64,000 nucleotides of DNA from Achromobacter pulmonis. Lineage in GTDB: Bacteria; Pseudomonadota; Gammaproteobacteria; Burkholderiales; Burkholderiaceae_B. Under the pieces are notes generated by a model. That model ran no database searches and was not told where the DNA came from. It saw only the letters and a list, made by a program, of their open reading frames with translations. Positions 8,256-17,527 of this stretch are shown one piece after another (the stretch's first letter is position 1; every line of letters starts with the position of its first letter). The stretch is taken from positions 248,001 through 312,000 of the forward strand of contig NZ_CADIJV010000001.1 in NCBI RefSeq assembly GCF_902859765.1. Reading direction: 5' to 3'. The position numbers and the translations under genes are program-made.

Positions 8256-10638
8256 GAGCCGCATGCCGCGTATCTCGACTGCTTCTCCGCGCGCCTCGCG
8301 CAATACCCGCAACGGGCCCTCGCCCCTGCAAACGCGTATTTCCGCGTTGCTGCGCGAGGCCCGCTGGATCCTCTTCGCCGCCCTGGCGGCCTGGCTCACC
8401 CTGGTGCTGGCCACCTGGAGCGCGGCCGACCCGGGCTGGTCGCATTCCGTCCCCGCCGGGGTCATCCACAACAAGGGTGGGACGCTGGGTGCCTACCTGG
8501 CGGACATCCTGCTGTATCTGTTCGGTTTTTCCGCCTGGTGGTGGGTGGTGCTGCTGCTGCACCGGGTGCGGGCGGGTTATCGCCGCCTCGCCAGCCATCT
8601 TCGCGTTACAAATGGTAAGCAGCCAGAGGTGTTGCCGCGTGTCCACTGGGAAGAGGGCATCGGGTTCCTGCTGCTGCTGGTCGGTTCGCTGGGGATGGAA
8701 GCGCTGCGTCTGGCCAGCCGCGGCACCCATCTGCCGGGCGCCTCGGAAAACGCCAGCGGCGCGGGCGGCGTCATCGGCCATACCCTGGCCGATCTGATGA
8801 GCCGCAGCATCGGTTTCACCGGCAGCACGCTGGCCTTCCTGGTGATGCTGGCGATCGGCCTGAGCCTGTTCTTCTCGTTCTCGTGGCTGACCGTGTCCGA
8901 GCGGGTCGGCGCCTGGCTCGAAGGCCTGGTGCGCCGGGTGCGCAACTCGTATGCCGCGCGCGAAGACCGCAAGGTCGGTGAAGTCGCCAAGGCCGTACGC
9001 ACTGAACAGGTGGTGGCCAAGCAGGAAAAGCTGGTGCACGAGCAGCCGGTGCGCATCGAGCCGGCAATCACCGTGGTGCCCAAGTCCGAACGGGTCGAAA
9101 AGGAAAAGCAGCAGTCGCTGTTCTTCGCGCCGCCCGGCGGCGAAGGCGACCTGCCGGCCATCAGCCTGCTGGATCCGCCGCTGGCCAACCAGGAAACCGT
9201 GTCGGCCGAGACCATCGAATTCACCTCGCGCCTGATCGAAAAGAAGCTGGCCGACTTCGGCGTGTCCGTCACCGTGGTGGCGGCGCAGGCCGGTCCGGTC
9301 ATCACGCGTTACGAAATCGAGCCGGCCACCGGCGTCAAGGGCAGCCAGATCGTCAATCTGGCCAAGGATCTGGCGCGCGCGCTCAGCCTGGTCAGCATCC
9401 GCGTGGTGGAAACCATCCCCGGCAAGAACCTGATGGGCCTGGAGCTGCCCAACCCGCGCCGCCAGATGGTCAAGCTGTCCGAGATCCTGGGGTCGCAGAC
9501 CTATCACGCCAGCCATTCGGTCGTGACCATGGCGCTGGGCAAGGATATCGCCGGCAATCCGGTGGTGGCCGACCTGGCCAAGATGCCGCACCTGCTGGTG
9601 GCGGGTACCACCGGGTCGGGCAAGTCGGTGGGGATCAACGCCATGATCCTGTCGCTGCTGTACAAGGCCGATGCTTCGCACACCCGTGTGATCCTGATCG
9701 ACCCGAAGATGCTCGAAATGAGCGTCTACGAAGGCATTCCGCACCTGCTGGCGCCGGTGGTCACGGACATGCGCCAGGCCGCCAATGCGCTGAACTGGTG
9801 CGTGGGCGAAATGGAAAAACGCTATCGCCTGATGAGCAAGATGGGCGTGCGCAACCTGGCCGGCTACAACACCAAGATCCGCGACGCGATCAAGCGCGAG
9901 GAGCCGATTCCGAATCCGTTCTCGCTGACGCCCGACCAGCCCGAGCCGCTGTCGCCGCTGCCCACCATTGTGGTCGTGATCGACGAACTGGCCGACCTGA
10001 TGATGGTGGTGGGCAAGAAGATCGAAGAGTTGATCGCCCGCCTGGCGCAGAAGGCGCGCGCGGCGGGCATCCACCTGATCCTGGCGACGCAGCGTCCCAG
10101 CGTCGACGTCATCACCGGCCTGATCAAGGCCAACATCCCGACCCGCATCGCCTTCCAGGTGTCATCCAAGATCGACTCTCGCACCATTCTCGACCAGATG
10201 GGCGCGGAAACCCTGCTGGGCCAGGGCGACATGCTCTACATGCCGCCGGGCACCGGCCTGCCGGTGCGCGTGCACGGGGCCTTCGTCAGCGACGATGAAG
10301 TGCACCGCGTCGTGGAAAGCCTGAAGGCGCAGGGCGAGCCGAACTATGTCGAAGGCCTGCTGGAAGGCGGGCTCGAAGGTGACGGCGGCGAAGGCGCCAG
10401 CAGTGTCACCGGCATCGGCGGCGACGCCGAGTCCGATCCGATGTACGACCAGGCTTGCGAGGTGGTGCTCAAGCATCGCCGCGCCTCGATCTCGCTGGTG
10501 CAGCGCCATCTGCGCATTGGTTACAACCGTGCGGCGCGGTTACTGGAACAGATGGAGCAATCGGGTATCGTGTCGGCGATGCAGTCCAATGGCAACCGGG
10601 AAATCCTGGTGCCCGCCGCCGCCCGAGAGGAAGCATGA
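8254..10638 (+). CDS. ftsK: FtsK DNA translocase
   Basis: FtsK couples septum formation to chromosome segregation: membrane-anchored at the division site, it pumps DNA toward dif with its motor domain. The 794-residue protein has N-terminal membrane helices (residues roughly 35-210), a short linker, the motor with Walker A GTTGSGKS at residues 451-458 and Walker [14 protein letters not shown], and a C-terminal winged-helix gamma domain ([20 protein letters not shown] onward) that reads KOPS-type sequences. The linker is much shorter than in E. coli FtsK. Start is ATG 8254 or the in-frame ATG 8263. The second coincides with the start predicted from the TATAAT box, which would make the mRNA leaderless. 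Its stop overlaps the lolA start. Confidence 0.97.
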   Translation: MSRMPRISTASPRASRNTRNGPSPLQTRISALLREARWILFAALAAWLTLVLATWSAADPGWSHSVPAGVIHNKGGTLGAYLADILLYLFGFSAWWWVVLLLHRVRAGYRRLASHLRVTNGKQPEVLPRVHWEEGIGFLLLLVGSLGMEALRLASRGTHLPGASENASGAGGVIGHTLADLMSRSIGFTGSTLAFLVMLAIGLSLFFSFSWLTVSERVGAWLEGLVRRVRNSYAAREDRKVGEVAKAVRTEQVVAKQEKLVHEQPVRIEPAITVVPKSERVEKEKQQSLFFAPPGGEGDLPAISLLDPPLANQETVSAETIEFTSRLIEKKLADFGVSVTVVAAQAGPVITRYEIEPATGVKGSQIVNLAKDLARALSLVSIRVVETIPGKNLMGLELPNPRRQMVKLSEILGSQTYHASHSVVTMALGKDIAGNPVVADLAKMPHLLVAGTTGSGKSVGINAMILSLLYKADASHTRVILIDPKMLEMSVYEGIPHLLAPVVTDMRQAANALNWCVGEMEKRYRLMSKMGVRNLAGYNTKIRDAIKREEPIPNPFSLTPDQPEPLSPLPTIVVVIDELADLMMVVGKKIEELIARLAQKARAAGIHLILATQRPSVDVITGLIKANIPTRIAFQVSSKIDSRTILDQMGAETLLGQGDMLYMPPGTGLPVRVHGAFVSDDEVHRVVESLKAQGEPNYVEGLLEGGLEGDGGEGASSVTGIGGDAESDPMYDQACEVVLKHRRASISLVQRHLRIGYNRAARLLEQMEQSGIVSAMQSNGNREILVPAAAREEA

Positions 10639-11273
10639 TGAAGACGTTTCGCGGCCTGGCCGCCACCCTGGCCTTGTGCGTGGTTCCGGCCCTGGCGCCG
10701 GTTTCGGCCATGGCCGCCAGCGCGCAGGAGCAGTTGCGCGCGTTCGTGAGCACGGTGACGGCGGCGACGGGGTCGTTTTCGCAATACACCGTCAATACGC
10801 AGGGACGTACCCAGCCGGCGCAGACGGGCGTGTTCTCGTTCCAGCGGCCGGGCAAGTTCAAGTGGGCGGTGCAGAAGCCCTATGAGCAATTGGTGATTTC
10901 CGATGGCAAGCAGGTGTTCCAGTTCGATCCGGATCTGGCGCAGGTGACCGAGCGCAAGGTGGACGCGGCAATCGGCACGTCGCCGGCGGCGATCCTGTTC
11001 GGGTCGGGATCGCTGGAGCAGTCGTTCGTGGTGACGGCGTTGCCGTCCAAGGATGGCATCGATTGGCTGCGGGCCAAGCCGCGCACGGCGGATGCCGGGT
11101 TTTCGCGGGTGGATATCGGAATGAAGGACAATCTGCCGGTGCGGGTTGAACTGCTGGATTCTTTCGGGCAGACGACGCGGGTGGATCTTTCGGGGATCGT
11201 GCCCAACCCCAAGCTTGGCGAGGGGGAGTTTCGGTTTGTGGCGCCCAAGGGCGTGGATGTCGTCAAGATGTAG
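10635..11273 (+). CDS. lolA: LolA, periplasmic lipoprotein carrier
   Basis: LolA ferries lipoproteins from the LolCDE exporter through the periplasm to LolB at the outer membrane. The 212-residue product begins [20 protein letters not shown] with a signal peptide ending near SAMA, followed by the LolA fold: [40 protein letters not shown] and a C-terminal [14 protein letters not shown], all typical. ATG 10635 overlaps the ftsK TGA (10636-10638), fitting the widespread ftsK-lolA pairing. In many proteobacteria rarA and serS follow directly; here they are 11 kb away. Confidence 0.96.
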   Translation: MMKTFRGLAATLALCVVPALAPVSAMAASAQEQLRAFVSTVTAATGSFSQYTVNTQGRTQPAQTGVFSFQRPGKFKWAVQKPYEQLVISDGKQVFQFDPDLAQVTERKVDAAIGTSPAAILFGSGSLEQSFVVTALPSKDGIDWLRAKPRTADAGFSRVDIGMKDNLPVRVELLDSFGQTTRVDLSGIVPNPKLGEGEFRFVAPKGVDVVKM

Positions 11274-11353
11274 GGAGTCCAGCGGCGTCTTTGCTGGCTT
11301 GCCTTTGAGTTCTTGAGTATTTGTTTCTTGCTTGGTGCGGTGGTTGCTTCGTA

Positions 11354-11523
11354 GGCCGCCCGTCACGGGGCGCGCAGGCGGTGAGCGCGCCAACGATTGC
11401 GGTCCGGAGCGTTCGCTCCGGACTACCCCATCCTCATCCTCGTTGCCGCCTGCGGCGGCTGCCTTCGGATTCCGTCGGGCGCATCGACGGCGCGCTCACC
11501 GCCTGCGCGCCCCGCGGGCGGCC
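11354..11523. repeat. long interrupted inverted repeat with internal hairpins
   Basis: Two arms face each other between lolA and the RidA-type gene: 11354-11361 pairs with 11516-11523 (8 bases), and 11367-11391 pairs perfectly with 11489-11513 (25 bases). The enclosed 97 bases contain a further perfect hairpin at 11402-11423 (10-base arms) and a smaller GC hairpin near 11444-11461. The whole could fold into a large cruciform or RNA structure. The remainder of the gap, to 11691, has more short palindromes (GCCCCCTCGGGGGGC near 11670). No protein gene is supported in the gap. It may be a mobile intergenic repeat or a strong two-way terminator. Confidence 0.75.
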
Positions 11524-11691
11524 GATTCCGGCATACGTGATGTCTTGCGGCGGGGTGGTGGTCGCTGCGCGCTTGCTAGGGGCTTGATGGGCGATGTCGC
11601 CCGATGCGCGCAGCGAGCGGCTTGGGCTGGGAGGGTCGCCCGGCCGCCCGGCCGCCCGAAGGCCGGGCAGCCCCCTCGGGGGGCAGCTAGC

Positions 11692-12126
11692 TCACGCAGT
11701 GGGCGCGGCGTGGGGGCGCTTATACGCCACACAGTCGATTTCCACCTTCGCATCCACCATCAGCGGCGACTGCACGCAGGCGCGGGCGGGGGGATTTTCG
11801 CCGAAATATTCCTTGAAGACCTTGTTGAACGACGGGAAGTCGCGCGCGTCGTCGAGCCAGACGCCGCAGCGCACGACGTGCTCGGGGCCGTAGCCGGCTT
11901 CCTTGAGGATGGCGAGGACTTGCTGGATGGCCTTGTGGCATTGGGCCACGGTGCCGCCTTCGATGACTTCGCCGTTTTCCATGGGCACCTGGCCCGAGAC
12001 GTAGAGCCAGCCGTCGGCGGCGACGGCGCGGGCGAAGGGCATGTGGGAACCGCCCTGGCCGGTGCCGCCGGCAACGCCGTAGCGGGTGATGCCGTTGTTG
12101 TCGGGGGTGGGGATGGTGCTGCTCAT
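11692..12126 (-). CDS. RidA-family (YjgF/YER057c/UK114) enamine/imine deaminase
   Basis: A 144-residue RidA-superfamily protein. Members hydrolyse reactive enamine or imine intermediates released by PLP-dependent dehydratases and amino-acid oxidases. Visible family features are GGWLYVSGQV-like (here DGWLYVSGQVPM), VAQCHKAIQQVLAILKEAG, VRCGVWLDDARDFPSFN and the C-terminal PLMVDAKVEIDCVAY with the PAR segment (ENPPARACVQ). It lies one base after the D-aminoacylase gene in the same leftward operon, which also encodes a PLP-dependent D-amino-acid deaminase, so clearing 2-aminoacrylate-type products is the likely job. The start ATG 12126 sits behind AGGAGC. Confidence 0.92.
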   Translation of the reverse strand: MSSTIPTPDNNGITRYGVAGGTGQGGSHMPFARAVAADGWLYVSGQVPMENGEVIEGGTVAQCHKAIQQVLAILKEAGYGPEHVVRCGVWLDDARDFPSFNKVFKEYFGENPPARACVQSPLMVDAKVEIDCVAYKRPHAAPTA

Positions 12127-12127
12127 G

Positions 12128-13609
12128 TCAGGGCTCCTTGGGGGCAGGGGTTGAGGCGGCGAAGCTGGCGCGCAGGTCGCCGTTGCGGGGCAGCCAGCGG
12201 CCGGCGCGGTCGCCGGTGGGTTGGCCGTGGCGGTAGGACAGCACGCCGTTGACCCAGACGGCTTCGATGCCGGCGGCGGTCTGGACCGGGGCGGCGAAGG
12301 TGGCGCGGTCGATGACGGTGGCGGGGTCGAACAGCACCAGGTCGGCATGAAAGCCTTCGCGCACCAGGCCGCGCTCGGCCAGGCCGAAGCGGGCGGCGGA
12401 CAGGCCTGTCATCTTGTGGACGGCCTCGGGCAGCGGGAACAGGCCGACGTCGCGGCTGTAGTGGCCGAGCACACGCGGGAAGGCGCCCCACAGGCGCGGG
12501 TGCGGCATGGGGTCGTTGGGCAGGCCGTCGGAGCCGACCATGGTGAGCCGGTTCGACAGCACGCGGCGCACGTCGTCCTCGTGCATGTTGTGATAGACCG
12601 CGCCGGCTGGTTGCAGGCGCCTGGCGGCTTCCAGCAACGATGCATTCCAGTCGGCGGCGATGGCGGCGAGTTTGCGGCCGGCCTGTTCGGGGTGCGGCAC
12701 CGACCAGGTGATGTCGATATCGAATTCGTCGGTGACCTGCTTGAGGTCGAGCGTGGACGAGCTGGCCGAGTACGGGTAACAGTCGCAGCCCACGTGTTGC
12801 ATGCGGCCGGCGTTCTCCAGCTTGAACAGCACTTCCTTCGTGCGGCCCCAGTTGCCGGCCCCGGCGCATTTCAGGTGCGACACCACCACCGGCACGCGCG
12901 CATGCAGGGCGATGTCGAAGGCTTCCTGCATGGCTTCGAGGATGGCGGCGAATTCCGAGCGCAGGTGGGTGGTGTAGAGCGCGCCGAACTCATCCAGGAC
13001 CTCGGCCAGCAGCTTGACCTCGGCGGTGTCGGCCTCGATGGCCGAGCCGTAGGCCAGGCCGGTGCTCAGGCCGATGGCGCCGTGCGCCAGGGCCTCGCGC
13101 AGCTGTTCGCGCATGGCCATCACTTCGTCGCGCGTGGCGCTGCGGTCGAGGCGGTCCAGGTAATTGTTGCGCAGGGCGGTATGGCCGACCAGCGCGGCGA
13201 CGTTCACGGCGGGTTGCGCGGCCTCGATGGCGCGGGTGTAGTCGGCAAAGGTCGGGTAGGCAAAGTCCTCGCGCCGGCCCAGCAGGTTCATCGGGTCGGG
13301 CGGCTCGCCGCGCAGCGCAACCGGCGCGGCGCTGATGCCGCAATTGCCTACCACCACGGTAGTCACGCCCTGCGACAGCTTGGGCAGCATGCCGGGCGTG
13401 CGGATGACGTTGGTGTCGTCATGGGTGTGGACATCGATGAAGCCGGGCGCCAGCGCCAGGCCGGCGCCGTCGATGACCTGGCGCGCCGCGGTGCCGGACA
13501 GGTCGCCGATGGCGGCGATGCGGCCGCCGGCCAGCGCCACGTCGGCGGCATATTCGGCAGCGCCCGAGCCGTCGAGCACGCGGACGTTGCCGATGAGGGT
13601 GTCGTACAT
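12128..13609 (-). CDS. D-aminoacylase (N-acyl-D-amino-acid deacylase)
   Basis: This zinc amidohydrolase removes the acyl group from N-acyl-D-amino acids. The 493-residue protein has the metal-binding GFIDVHTHDD (His61, His63), followed by QGVTTVVVGNCG with the cysteine (Cys90) that corresponds to the metal-bridging Cys of characterised D-aminoacylases, then THLRSE and a late MVGSDGLPNDPMPHPRLWG aspartate motif. Such enzymes are well known from Alcaligenes/Achromobacter. The start at 13609 is chosen because MYDTLIGNVRVLDGSG is the canonical N-terminus; longer frames run into the rpiR gene. It is followed after one base by the RidA gene and preceded by the RpiR regulator. Confidence 0.95.
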   Translation of the reverse strand: MYDTLIGNVRVLDGSGAAEYAADVALAGGRIAAIGDLSGTAARQVIDGAGLALAPGFIDVHTHDDTNVIRTPGMLPKLSQGVTTVVVGNCGISAAPVALRGEPPDPMNLLGRREDFAYPTFADYTRAIEAAQPAVNVAALVGHTALRNNYLDRLDRSATRDEVMAMREQLREALAHGAIGLSTGLAYGSAIEADTAEVKLLAEVLDEFGALYTTHLRSEFAAILEAMQEAFDIALHARVPVVVSHLKCAGAGNWGRTKEVLFKLENAGRMQHVGCDCYPYSASSSTLDLKQVTDEFDIDITWSVPHPEQAGRKLAAIAADWNASLLEAARRLQPAGAVYHNMHEDDVRRVLSNRLTMVGSDGLPNDPMPHPRLWGAFPRVLGHYSRDVGLFPLPEAVHKMTGLSAARFGLAERGLVREGFHADLVLFDPATVIDRATFAAPVQTAAGIEAVWVNGVLSYRHGQPTGDRAGRWLPRNGDLRASFAASTPAPKEP

Positions 13610-13623
13610 CTTGGTTTCCAGGG

Positions 13624-14496
13624 TCAGTCGCCCAGCGGCAGCCGGTTCGGGCCGCCGCGGTATTCGTCCAGCGCCAGCTTGATGCGGCGCAGGCGTTCGC
13701 GGTTTTCTTCTTGGTTCAGCATGGCCAGCTCGGTCGACAGCAGATCGATCGCCAGCATCATGGCGTAGCGCGAGGCCGAGGGCTTGTAGATGAAGTCGGT
13801 TTCGTCGGTGCGTATCGGCAGCACCACGTCGGCCAGCTTGGCCAGTTCCGAGGTGGCGTCGGTGACGGCGACGATGCGGGCGCGGTACTGCTTGACGATG
13901 CGCGCCGCGCCGACGATCTCCGGCGTCAGGCCCGAGGCCGACAGGATCACCACGGCATCGCGCTCGTCCAGGGTTGCGGCCACCATGCGCAGCAGCACCG
14001 CGTCGCTGTAGACCGCGATCGGGTAGCCCAGGCGCACCAGGCGCGACTGCACTTCCTGCGCCAGCACGGCCGAGGCGCCGCCCATGCCGAATACATACAC
14101 CATGCGGGCGCCATCGACGATGCCGGCGGCAGCCTCGAACAGCGGCTCGGTGAAGGTGGGCAGATGGGCGCGCAGCGTGCTTTCGATGTCGGCGTAGATA
14201 CGCGCATAGAACGTGCTTTCCTCGGCCGGCGCGCTCGGGTCCAGGAAGCGGCTGCCCACGGTGCTGGCCTGCGCCAGTTTCATCTTCAGGTCGCGGGTGT
14301 CGTCGCAGCCCACGGTGCGCGCAAAGCGCGAGATGGTGGCGATGCTGACGCCGGCCTTGGCCGCCAGTTGGTCCACCGTGGCGCTGGCGCTCCAGATGAT
14401 GTTGTCCAGGATGGCGTCGGCGACCTTGCGTTCGGTGACGCTCAGGTCGTCGCGGCGGCTGCGGATCTGGAAGACGATGTCGCGGATGATGTTCAT
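13624..14496 (-). CDS. RpiR-family transcriptional regulator (HTH + SIS)
   Basis: A 290-residue regulator. Residues 1-80 form the HTH_6 domain (LSVTERKVADAILDNI and DQLAAKAGVSIATISRFART), and residues about 125-260 a SIS sugar-isomerase-type ligand domain with GMGGASAVLAQEVQ and VVILSASGLTPEIVG. RpiR proteins usually sense phosphorylated sugars or amino sugars, but in several proteobacteria one sits beside D-aminoacylase genes, so the ligand here may be an N-acyl-amino acid, a peptide or a muropeptide-related compound; that is inference. It lies inside the leftward operon between the ABC transporter and the D-aminoacylase and probably controls it. Confidence 0.93.
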   Translation of the reverse strand: MNIIRDIVFQIRSRRDDLSVTERKVADAILDNIIWSASATVDQLAAKAGVSIATISRFARTVGCDDTRDLKMKLAQASTVGSRFLDPSAPAEESTFYARIYADIESTLRAHLPTFTEPLFEAAAGIVDGARMVYVFGMGGASAVLAQEVQSRLVRLGYPIAVYSDAVLLRMVAATLDERDAVVILSASGLTPEIVGAARIVKQYRARIVAVTDATSELAKLADVVLPIRTDETDFIYKPSASRYAMMLAIDLLSTELAMLNQEENRERLRRIKLALDEYRGGPNRLPLGD

Positions 14497-14529
14497 GTGG
14501 TATTCCTGGGTCGAAGCGGGCGGAGCCCT

Positions 14530-15531
14530 TTACACGGCCAGTTCGGGATCGCCGAGGCGCGAACAGGCCGCGAAGTGGCCAGGTCCGACACTGACGTCGC
14601 GCGCTTCGGTGATGGCGCAGGCCTCGATGGCGTGCGGGCAACGGGTGCGGAAGACGCAGCCGGAAGGCGGATTGACCGGGCTGGGAATATCGCCCTTGAG
14701 CAGGATACGCGAACGCGGCGCACGCGGATCGGGCACCGGCGCGGCCGACAGCAGGGCGCGGGTGTAGGGATGGCGCGGCCGCGCGTAGACCTCGCGGGTG
14801 GGGCCGCGTTCCATCACGCGGCCCAGGTACATCACCACCACTTCGTCGCAAAGATAGTCGACCACCGCCAGGTCGTGGGCCACGAACAGCATGGTCAGGC
14901 CCAGGTCGCGTTGCAGGTCCTGCAGCAGGTTCAGCACCTGCGCCTGCACCGACACGTCCAGCGCCGACACCGGTTCGTCCGCCACGATGAAGTCCGGCTC
15001 CACCGCCAGGGCGCGGGCGATGCCGATGCGCTGGCGCTGGCCGCCGGAGAACTCGTGCGGATAGCGGCGGCGGTGATCGGCGTTCAACCCGACGCGCTCG
15101 AGCAGTTCGCCGATGCGGGCCGCGCGGCGGTGCTGGGCCAGCTCATGGGTGTCGAGCGCCTCGCCCAGGATCTCGGCCACGGTCATGCGCGGGTTGAGGC
15201 TGGCGTAGGGGTCCTGGAACACGATCTGCATGCGGCGGCGCCACGGCAGCATCTCTTTTTCAGACAGGCGGGTGAGGTCGTGGCCGTCGAACACCAGGCG
15301 GCCGGCGGTGGGCGCGAACAGGCGCAGCAGGGCGCGCCCGGTGGTGGTTTTGCCCGAGCCGGACTCGCCCACCAGGCCGACGATGGTGTTGCGCGGCACG
15401 TCGAAGCTGACGCCGTCGACCGCTCGCACCACCGGCGCGTTGCGCGCCTGCGAGGTGGGGAAGTGGACCTTCAGGTCCTCGATGCGCACCAGGGGTTCGG
15501 CGGCGCGCGCGGGTTGGGGGCTTGCGGTCAT
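14530..15531 (-). CDS. dipeptide/oligopeptide ABC transporter ATP-binding protein (DppF/OppF type)
   Basis: A 333-residue ATPase of the peptide/nickel-uptake class. Walker [16 protein letters not shown], signature [16 protein letters not shown], Walker [16 protein letters not shown] and the H-loop [15 protein letters not shown] are all present. The C-terminal oligopeptide extension has the cysteine-containing [11 protein letters not shown] and CAIT...HFAACS segments typical of DppD/DppF proteins, which may hold an iron-sulfur cluster. Its ATG overlaps the stop of the DppD-type partner by four bases (15528-15531). Together the two ATPases energise uptake through the DppBC permeases. Confidence 0.95.
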   Translation of the reverse strand: MTASPQPARAAEPLVRIEDLKVHFPTSQARNAPVVRAVDGVSFDVPRNTIVGLVGESGSGKTTTGRALLRLFAPTAGRLVFDGHDLTRLSEKEMLPWRRRMQIVFQDPYASLNPRMTVAEILGEALDTHELAQHRRAARIGELLERVGLNADHRRRYPHEFSGGQRQRIGIARALAVEPDFIVADEPVSALDVSVQAQVLNLLQDLQRDLGLTMLFVAHDLAVVDYLCDEVVVMYLGRVMERGPTREVYARPRHPYTRALLSAAPVPDPRAPRSRILLKGDIPSPVNPPSGCVFRTRCPHAIEACAITEARDVSVGPGHFAACSRLGDPELAV

Positions 15532-16535
15532 AGCGGGGTCACCTTGATGCAGCGGGCGTGGTGCCGGTCCTGCACCGCCACCAGTTCGGGCACGTCGCGG
15601 CGGCAGTTGTCGTCGGCCAGCGCGCAGCGCGGCGCGAAGGTACAGCCGGCGGGCAGCGACAGCACGCTCGGCACGTTGCCGGGAATGGCGCGCAGGCGCT
15701 CGCCGGCGGCCAGCAGCGCGGCGGTCGGCAGGCAGGACAGCAGGCCGCGCGTGTACGGATGGGTGGGCTTTTCGAACAGGTCGTAGACGCCGGCGTCCTC
15801 GACCACGCGGCCGGCATACATCACGGCCACGCGATGCGCGATCTCGGCCACCACGCCCAGGTTGTGGGTGATGAACAGGATGCTCATGTTCATCTCGGCC
15901 TGCAGCCGGCGCAGCAGGTCCAGGATCTGCGCCTGTACCGTCACGTCCAGCGCCGTGGTGGGTTCGTCGGCGATCAGCACGGCCGGGTTGCAGGCCAGCG
16001 CCAGGGCGATCATGACGCGCTGGCGCATGCCGCCGGACATCTGGTGCGGGTATTCGTTGACGCGCCGGTCGGCCGCCGGGATCTCGACCCGGTCGAGCAT
16101 GTCGCGGGCGCGCTTCATGGCCGCCGCGCGCGAGCCGCCCTCGTGCTGCAGCACGGCCTCGGCGATCTGGTCGCCCACCGTGTACAGCGGGTTCAGGCTG
16201 GTCATGGGCTCCTGAAAGATCATGGCGATCTCGGCGCCGCGGATGCGGCGCAGCGTGGCCGGCGAGGCATGGGCCAGGTCGTGTTCCTGCCCGCGGCGGT
16301 CGCGAAAGCGGATCTGGCCCGCTTCGATGCGGCCGGCCGGCTTGGGCAGCAGGCCCATGATGGACAGGCTGGTGACGGATTTGCCCGAACCGGATTCGCC
16401 GACGATGGCCAGCGTTTCGCCGCGCGCCAGGTCGAAGGTGACGCCGTCCACCGATTTGGCGATGCCGTCGCGGCTGTGGAACCAGGTCTTCAGGCCTTCC
16501 ACCGACAGCACGATGTCACGGGTGCTTGCGGTCAT
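15528..16535 (-). CDS. dipeptide/oligopeptide ABC transporter ATP-binding protein (DppD/OppD type)
   Basis: A 335-residue peptide-transporter ATPase, the DppD partner. It shows Walker [15 protein letters not shown], signature [17 protein letters not shown], Walker [17 protein letters not shown] and H-loop [16 protein letters not shown]. The C-terminal extension carries [15 protein letters not shown] with further cysteines downstream, as usual for DppD. It begins two bases after the DppC gene ends, and overlaps the DppF-type gene by four bases, so translation of the transporter genes is tightly linked. Confidence 0.95.
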   Translation of the reverse strand: MTASTRDIVLSVEGLKTWFHSRDGIAKSVDGVTFDLARGETLAIVGESGSGKSVTSLSIMGLLPKPAGRIEAGQIRFRDRRGQEHDLAHASPATLRRIRGAEIAMIFQEPMTSLNPLYTVGDQIAEAVLQHEGGSRAAAMKRARDMLDRVEIPAADRRVNEYPHQMSGGMRQRVMIALALACNPAVLIADEPTTALDVTVQAQILDLLRRLQAEMNMSILFITHNLGVVAEIAHRVAVMYAGRVVEDAGVYDLFEKPTHPYTRGLLSCLPTAALLAAGERLRAIPGNVPSVLSLPAGCTFAPRCALADDNCRRDVPELVAVQDRHHARCIKVTPL

Positions 16536-16537
16536 GA

Positions 16538-17407
16538 TTACAGCTCCTTGCGCAGGCGCGGATCGAGCACGTCGCGCAGGCCGTCGCCGACCAGTTGCAG
16601 CGACAGCACCGAGAGGACGATGGCGATGCCGGGGAAGATCATGATCCAGTCGGCCGAGCCCATGTACTGCTGGCCGGCGTTGATCATGGTGCCCCAGGTG
16701 GGAATGTCGGGCGAGACACCCACGCCCAGGAACGACAGGCCGGCTTCGGCCAGGATCGCGTAGGCGAAGATGAAGGTGCCTTGCACCAGGATCGGCGACA
16801 GCAGGTTGCGCAGCACGTGCACGGTGACGATGCGCCAGGTCGATACGCCCAGCGCGCGGGCGGCTTCGACGAACGGCAGCTCGCGGATCACCAGGGTCGA
16901 GGCGCGCACGATGCGGGCCAGACGCGGCGTATAGACAATGCCCAGCGCGATCACCACGTTCACCAGCGACGGCCCCAGCGCCGCCACCAGCGAGATCGCC
17001 AGCAGGATGTCGGGAAAGGCCATCATGGCGTCGATCAGGCGCGAGACGAACTTGTCGGCCGAGCGGAAGAAGCCGGCGATCAGCCCCAACGCGATGCCCA
17101 GCACGCTGGACAGGATCACCACCGAGAAGCCCACCATCAGCGACAGCCGGCCGCCGTAGATGACGCGGCTGAACACGTCGCGGCCGAAATCATCGGTGCC
17201 GAACCAGTGCGCGGCGCCGGGCGCCTTGAGCCGGTTCATGATGGAGAGCTTGAACGGGTCATAGGGGCTGAGCCACGGCGCCAGCAGCGCCGCGGCCACC
17301 AGCACGACCAGCACGATCAGGCTGACCAGCACGGTCTTGCGCGCCACCAGCAGGCGCAGCACCTGCCAGCGGTCCGTGCCGGCGTCAACTGTAGTCGGAT
17401 TAGTCAT
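16538..17407 (-). CDS. dipeptide ABC transporter permease (DppC type)
   Basis: A 289-residue inner-membrane permease. The N-terminal OppC-type segment and first helix ([20 protein letters not shown]), followed by [27 protein letters not shown] in pieces (for example [18 protein letters not shown]), are classic DppC/OppC. The EAA loop reads [19 protein letters not shown]. The ATG at 17407 is preferred; a GTG at 17446 would add 13 residues that look like spacer. It is separated from the DppB gene by about 120 bases of palindromic sequence, an unusual break inside a permease pair. Confidence 0.94.
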   Translation of the reverse strand: MTNPTTVDAGTDRWQVLRLLVARKTVLVSLIVLVVLVAAALLAPWLSPYDPFKLSIMNRLKAPGAAHWFGTDDFGRDVFSRVIYGGRLSLMVGFSVVILSSVLGIALGLIAGFFRSADKFVSRLIDAMMAFPDILLAISLVAALGPSLVNVVIALGIVYTPRLARIVRASTLVIRELPFVEAARALGVSTWRIVTVHVLRNLLSPILVQGTFIFAYAILAEAGLSFLGVGVSPDIPTWGTMINAGQQYMGSADWIMIFPGIAIVLSVLSLQLVGDGLRDVLDPRLRKEL

Positions 17408-17440
17408 TTCGGTCGTTTCGTTCGCAACACTTCCAAGCGG

Positions 17441-17513
17441 GGCCACCGCGGAGCCGGCTTTGCCGGGCCGCCGGTGGCGTCCCCTTGAGGGGGAGGCGCC
17501 GAAGGCGCGTCGG
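17441..17513. repeat. GC-rich palindromic intergenic element between dppB and dppC
   Basis: A chain of small hairpins: GCCACCG (17442-17448) with CGGTGGC (17472-17478) enclosing CCGGC-TTT-GCCGG, then CCCC-TTGA-GGGG, then a GGCGCC/GGCGC palindrome. It lies between two co-directional permease genes where a few bases would be expected. A similar style of sequence follows lolA near 11640-11690. It could be a scattered chromosomal repeat or an mRNA-processing structure that sets different levels of the two halves of the operon. Confidence 0.5.
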
Positions 17514-17527
17514 GGGTGGGTTCATCA

